Source: Synergistaceae bacterium
GTDB lineage: Bacteria; Synergistota; Synergistia; Synergistales; Aminobacteriaceae
DNA length: 10,253 nt
NCBI GenBank assembly: GCA_031270755.1
Contig: JAISWV010000299.1
Location: forward strand, 1 to 10,253
Direction of reading: 5' to 3'
Position numbers and translations under genes: made by a program
The notes under the pieces: model-generated
Told to the model about the DNA's origin: nothing
The model's database searches: none
The model's input: the letters and a program-made list of their open reading frames with translations, nothing else
Shown: in pieces, positions 7,927-10,253 of the stretch
Numbering within the stretch: position 1 is the stretch's first letter
How the letters are laid out: each line of letters begins with the position of its first letter

Positions 7927-8910
7927 TCATATCTCCGGGGAAAGGAGAGCGACGATGTCCCCGGCGTCGGAGCCGGAAAAAATCGCGTGGGTGTCCACTC
8001 CTTCCAGGGCCTTCGCAACCTCGTCTTTCGTGTAAGGGCGTCCTAGGAGCCGCGACAGAAGGGGCTCGTAATCTCCGTTGCCGAAGTAGTCCCCGCGAAA
8101 GGAGCACTCGACGACCGCTCCCTCCTCGACGACCAGAAAGGCCTCGGCACCGCCCCAAGGGAAACGCCTCCTTTTGCGTTCCGTGAACCGGGGCGATGCG
8201 CCGTAGTTCCACTCCCACGTGGAGTATTTTTCGTTCTCGAGCTTTGTCACCTCGTTCAAAGCGTCCTGTTCCAACGTCAAGGGCGTCAACCCCTGAATGC
8301 CCCGCTGCAAGCGCGCCTGAAACTCGGCGACAGGCAAGGGAGACGGCAAGAAGGGCATGATATTGCCTACCCTGCTGCGGATGGACTTGACGGCCTTGCT
8401 CTGAAATTTGTCCTCGGCCGGCCGCAGAGCCTGCGACAATACCTCCAGGTCAGTGTCGTAAAGCAGCGTCCCGTGGTGCAGCATGACGCCGCCGCGGCGG
8501 AACTGGGCTCCGCCCGAAACTTTCTTCCCTTGGATTGCCAGGTCGTTGCGCCCCGAAAGCTCGGCCGCGACCCCCAACTTCGCCAAAGCCTGAATGATCG
8601 GCCCCGTGAAAAACGCGAAATCGAAGTCCCCCGACGAGTCCGGCATGACGAAACTGTAGTTGATGTTCCCCAGGTCGTGATACACCGCGCCTCCTCCGGA
8701 GTTTCGCCGAACCACGCGGATGCCTCGCTCCTCCACAAATCCGGCGTTGATCTCCTCCAGGGTGTTCTGAAAACGCCCGACGATAATGGACGGTTCGTTC
8801 TGCCACAGCATGAAAAACTGCGATCCGTCTTTTATGGCCCGAAGGCAGAGATATTCCTCCAGCGCCAGATTGTATTGCGGTTTTGTGTTCGTGTTTTCGA
8901 CGACGTACAT
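7927..8910 (-). CDS. lplA: Lipoate-protein ligase A (327 aa)
   Basis: LplA activates free lipoate with ATP to lipoyl-AMP and transfers it to the lysine of lipoyl domains (glycine cleavage H protein, E2 subunits of 2-oxoacid dehydrogenases), allowing salvage of exogenous lipoate. The N-terminal catalytic domain carries RRNSGGGAVYHDLGN (68-82), GKKVSGGAQ with the expected catalytic Lys130, and LHHGTLL (144-150). The C-terminal accessory domain is present at about 240-327, so this is the bipartite bacterial form (E. coli 337 aa). I placed the start at 8910 because GGAGG lies 7 nt upstream and the protein then begins at the family's usual position (NLALEEYL at 14-21). The reading frame is open a further 138 codons, but that stretch runs antisense through the eutT-like gene and is not family-like. 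It is the first gene of a probable lplA-hypF operon. Confidence 0.95.
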   Translation of the reverse strand: MYVVENTNTKPQYNLALEEYLCLRAIKDGSQFFMLWQNEPSIIVGRFQNTLEEINAGFVEERGIRVVRRNSGGGAVYHDLGNINYSFVMPDSSGDFDFAFFTGPIIQALAKLGVAAELSGRNDLAIQGKKVSGGAQFRRGGVMLHHGTLLYDTDLEVLSQALRPAEDKFQSKAVKSIRSRVGNIMPFLPSPLPVAEFQARLQRGIQGLTPLTLEQDALNEVTKLENEKYSTWEWNYGASPRFTERKRRRFPWGGAEAFLVVEEGAVVECSFRGDYFGNGDYEPLLSRLLGRPYTKDEVAKALEGVDTHAIFSGSDAGDIVALLSPEI

Positions 8911-8982
8911 GTCTGAACCTCCAAAAAGATTTTCATTTCGTATAATAAATGAATAATACTTGGAAATTATAGGGAGATCGCG
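8911..8982. promoter_or_regulatory. Divergent promoter region between lplA and the eutT-like gene
   Basis: The 72-bp AT-rich gap must hold the promoters of both divergent genes. On the plus strand TATAAT (8941-8946) is a perfect -10 but no good -35 lies at 16-18 bp. On the minus strand TATTAT and ATTATA sequences overlap it. Both genes have clear ribosome binding sites: AGGGAG (8971-8976), 6 nt before eutT, and GGAGG, 7 nt before lplA. I see no room for a cobalamin riboswitch. Confidence 0.5.
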
Positions 8983-9525
8983 ATGGAAAAGCAAAAAACG
9001 ACAGGGCAAAAACAAGAGCATACGACGTTTTTGTCGGCGGGGGTCGTCGCAGACAAATCCAGCGCCCGCGTGGAGTTCCGGGGACGCCTCGACAGTCTGA
9101 GCGCCGCCGTCGTGACGCTTCAAATTATGGGGCGCGAGGGGCGGGCCTCTCTCGTCGAAGAACTGGAAGAGGTTCGCGTGAAGGTTTACGATATCCTCTC
9201 CTGCGAGGTGACGGGGAGGCCCTGCGAAGACCTTGTTCTTTGGGGACTGAATGCCGAAGAACTTCGGGAGCGGTCGCATCACCCCGCGAAATATTTTGGG
9301 CTGGGCCACATTCGCCCGCACCACACCATGGGAATCATCGCCGCGGCGCTCAACGAGCTGAGGACGAAAGTTCGGGAAACGGAGCTCTCCGCCTGCCGGG
9401 CGTTCTGGACGCCTGAGGGCCCCGAACGCCCGGACATTGTCGCGGCGCTGAATCGACTCAGCAGCGCTCTCTACGTTTTGACGTACAAATACCTCCCCGA
9501 GGGGTACGATGAAACGGTGAGGTAA
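8983..9525 (+). CDS. eutT: EutT-like ATP:cob(I)alamin adenosyltransferase, short form (180 aa)
   Basis: EutT transfers the adenosyl group of ATP to cob(I)alamin, making the coenzyme B12 needed by ethanolamine ammonia-lyase. The whole protein follows the C-terminal two-thirds of enteric EutT as I remember it: THLSAEKMVAKSD against TTFLSAGVVADKSS (14-27), SHxP near 98-101, LRTKVRETE (126-134) and RPDIVAALNRLSSALYV (149-165). Those last motifs are diagnostic. It lacks the roughly 90-residue N-terminal part of the enteric enzyme with the H-x11-C-C-x2-C Fe(II) site; its three cysteines (74, 81, 138) do not form that motif. A short EutT class that does not need a metal has been described from Listeria and relatives, and this could be similar. 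The ATG is supported by AGGGAG 6 nt upstream. No other eut genes are in the window. The C-terminus is about 14 residues shorter than in E. coli. Confidence 0.85.
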   Translation: MEKQKTTGQKQEHTTFLSAGVVADKSSARVEFRGRLDSLSAAVVTLQIMGREGRASLVEELEEVRVKVYDILSCEVTGRPCEDLVLWGLNAEELRERSHHPAKYFGLGHIRPHHTMGIIAAALNELRTKVRETELSACRAFWTPEGPERPDIVAALNRLSSALYVLTYKYLPEGYDETVR

Positions 9526-9529
9526 ACGT

Positions 9530-9647
9530 TCACGCTCAGGGGACGGAGCCGACGAGGAAACTGAGCGGCTTACGCCCCTCGCCGGTTCGCCGCTTGCAGC
9601 CGCCCAAGACTTCCATTCGGCAAAACGCTTGTCTTAACTGAGCGTGA
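9530..9647. other. Branched inverted-repeat structure downstream of eutT; possible structured RNA or transposon end
   Basis: A perfect 10-bp inverted repeat, TCACGCTCAG (9530-9539) and CTGAGCGTGA (9638-9647), encloses two inner stems. One is CTGAGCGGC (9561-9569) with GCCGCTTGCAG (9589-9599, bulged). The other is AAGAC (9606-9610) with GTCTT (9631-9635). This is a three-way-junction layout beginning 4 bp beyond the eutT stop. The plus strand is open in one frame over it (beginning VNVHAQGTEPTRKLSG, ending near 9637). The frame and the following bases remind me of the 3' ends of IS200/IS605-type tnpB genes, which double as omega-RNA. That resemblance is from memory and weak. Confidence 0.4.
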
Positions 9648-9692
9648 CATACAGGGTTTTGAGAACGGTTACTAAGAACTCTTTTATTAAAC

Positions 9693-9712
9693 ATGCGGGC
9701 TTCTGCCCACAT
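9693..9712. other. Stable short hairpin
   Basis: ATGCGGGC and GCCCACAT pair around a TTCT loop. On the minus strand the one mismatch becomes a G-T wobble and the stem is followed by a T-rich stretch. It could be a weak minus-strand terminator or a subterminal hairpin of a transposon end. Just beyond it GCGCTAC is repeated in tandem near 9725-9738. Confidence 0.5.
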
Positions 9713-9767
9713 CGGGTTGCATCCGCGCTACGCGCTACGCAGGGGAAGGCAACAATTTTAGGTGGTG

Positions 9768-9867
9768 TGACGATTTGAGAAAAAAATGTTATAACTTGAA
9801 TTATTACGGCACCCGTACGTAGGGGCGCACATTGCGCGTCCGCCGTTATCTCTGTGGCAAATCGTCA
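9768..9867. mobile_element. 100-bp MITE-like element with 10-bp terminal inverted repeats
   Basis: TGACGATTTG (9768-9777) and CAAATCGTCA (9858-9867) are perfect inverted repeats exactly 100 bp apart end to end. Inside are nested short inverted repeats, ACGGC/GCCGT (9806-9810, 9842-9846) and GCGCA/TGCGC around CAT (9825-9837). There is no coding capacity. I see no clear target-site duplication in the flanks, so a mobile origin is inferred only from structure. Confidence 0.4.
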
Positions 9868-9871
9868 AGTA

Positions 9872-10191
9872 GAGGCAGTAAGCAAAAGATTTAGGGCAAC
9901 AGGTTTCCGTATGTATCCGTCTTTCGACTTTGTGGCAAATAACCGTCAGCCCACGTCACTTACTTCCGCCCTCCTCACGGAACCCTACTTGCAGTATTAC
10001 CTTTGCGCACTCGCCACGCGCTAGAGACCCCGACGGAACCTGGCTCAGTCTCGCATATCGACCAGTCATTGCTGCCTACGACCCAGGAGAAAGTATCGGT
10101 GTCGGCTCTAAGGCTGAGTACCGGCTGCTCGCTACACTTTGCCGGGTGCGGACTCTCACCGCACTATATTACGTGCACCGAACTGGCGCAC
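9872..10191 (-). mobile_element. Probable 5' fragment of a group II intron (domain I region)
   Basis: On the minus strand the sequence starts GTGCGCC at 10191, fitting the GUGYG 5' end of group II introns. It continues with typical early domain I hairpins: GTGCGG/CCGCAC around TGAGAGT (arms 10146-10151 and 10159-10164), then CCGGC/GCCGG (10141-10145 and 10121-10125) leading into TACTCAGCC. Further on come GTGAGGAGGGCGGAAGT and GTGACGTGGGCTGACGG, which also look like domain I text. No reverse transcriptase ORF and no domain V (AGC...GAAA...GTTC type) follows before eutT. It is therefore a truncated remnant. The left boundary is approximate; the 100-bp element lies directly against it. The identification rests on pattern memory, not a search. 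Confidence 0.45.
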
Positions 10192-10253
10192 CCCCACATT
10201 TTGCCATATCGGAGTGTGATAGGGAGCTATAACTATACACGAGGCATTAACCA
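10192..10253. other. Unassigned sequence to the right edge
   Basis: No gene or motif is supported. If the group II intron reading is right, this is its 5' exon side. The bases just before the intron boundary would then be ...GCAAAATGTGGGG on the minus strand. Confidence 0.4.

Noticed and set aside
8911..8982. Cobalamin riboswitch upstream of eutT
   Set aside because: The gap to lplA is only 72 bp and AT-rich, too short for the B12 aptamer, and no B12-box-like sequence is seen.
8911..9324. 138-codon N-terminal extension of the lplA frame
   Set aside because: It runs antisense through the eutT-like gene. The ATG at 8910 has a strong ribosome binding site and the usual family start.
9930..10232. 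100-aa plus-strand ORF at the right end
   Set aside because: It runs antisense to the structured intron-like fragment, with no ribosome binding site and no recognisable protein features.
1..10253. CRISPR array or tRNA/rRNA genes
   Set aside because: No regularly spaced repeats and no tRNA-like or rRNA-like sequence were found on reading both strands.

Overview
This is a bacterial window with GC-rich coding DNA, very AT-rich promoter regions and strong Shine-Dalgarno sequences. The gene set combines lipoate salvage, [NiFe]-hydrogenase maturation, an EutT-type cobalamin adenosyltransferase and prepilin-like secreted proteins. That suggests an anaerobic, probably diderm, amino-acid- or ethanolamine-using fermenter. 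Synergistota is my best guess, but it is inferred from gene content only and no marker gene is present to confirm it.

Left half (1-5607), minus strand: two tandem, paralogous genes encode giant proteins that begin with a type IV prepilin signal. The upstream copy (1640-5380) is complete at 1246 aa. The downstream copy (1-1248) is cut by the window edge after 416 codons. Over the shared 402 residues after the cleavage site they are about 80% identical by hand count with no net indel. The similarity continues about 165 bp upstream of each start, so the promoter region was duplicated too. Each upstream region carries a conserved 18-bp site that forms an inverted repeat, in one copy overlapping the predicted -10. 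A hairpin after the complete gene may be its terminator.

Middle (5608-8910), minus strand: lplA (lipoate-protein ligase A) and hypF (carbamoyltransferase of [NiFe]-hydrogenase maturation) are 21 bp apart and probably cotranscribed. No other hyp or lipoate genes are in view. hypF is followed directly by the promoter region of the giant prepilin.

Right end (8911-10253): a 72-bp AT-rich divergent promoter region separates lplA from a plus-strand eutT-like gene (8983-9525). The last 728 bp hold no convincing gene and look like a graveyard of mobile or structured elements. These are a branched inverted-repeat structure just after eutT, a hairpin, a 100-bp element with 10-bp terminal inverted repeats, and what looks like the 5' part of a group II intron on the minus strand, without a reverse transcriptase or domain V.

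The least explained content is the pair of giant, cysteine-free prepilin-like proteins with duplicated control regions.
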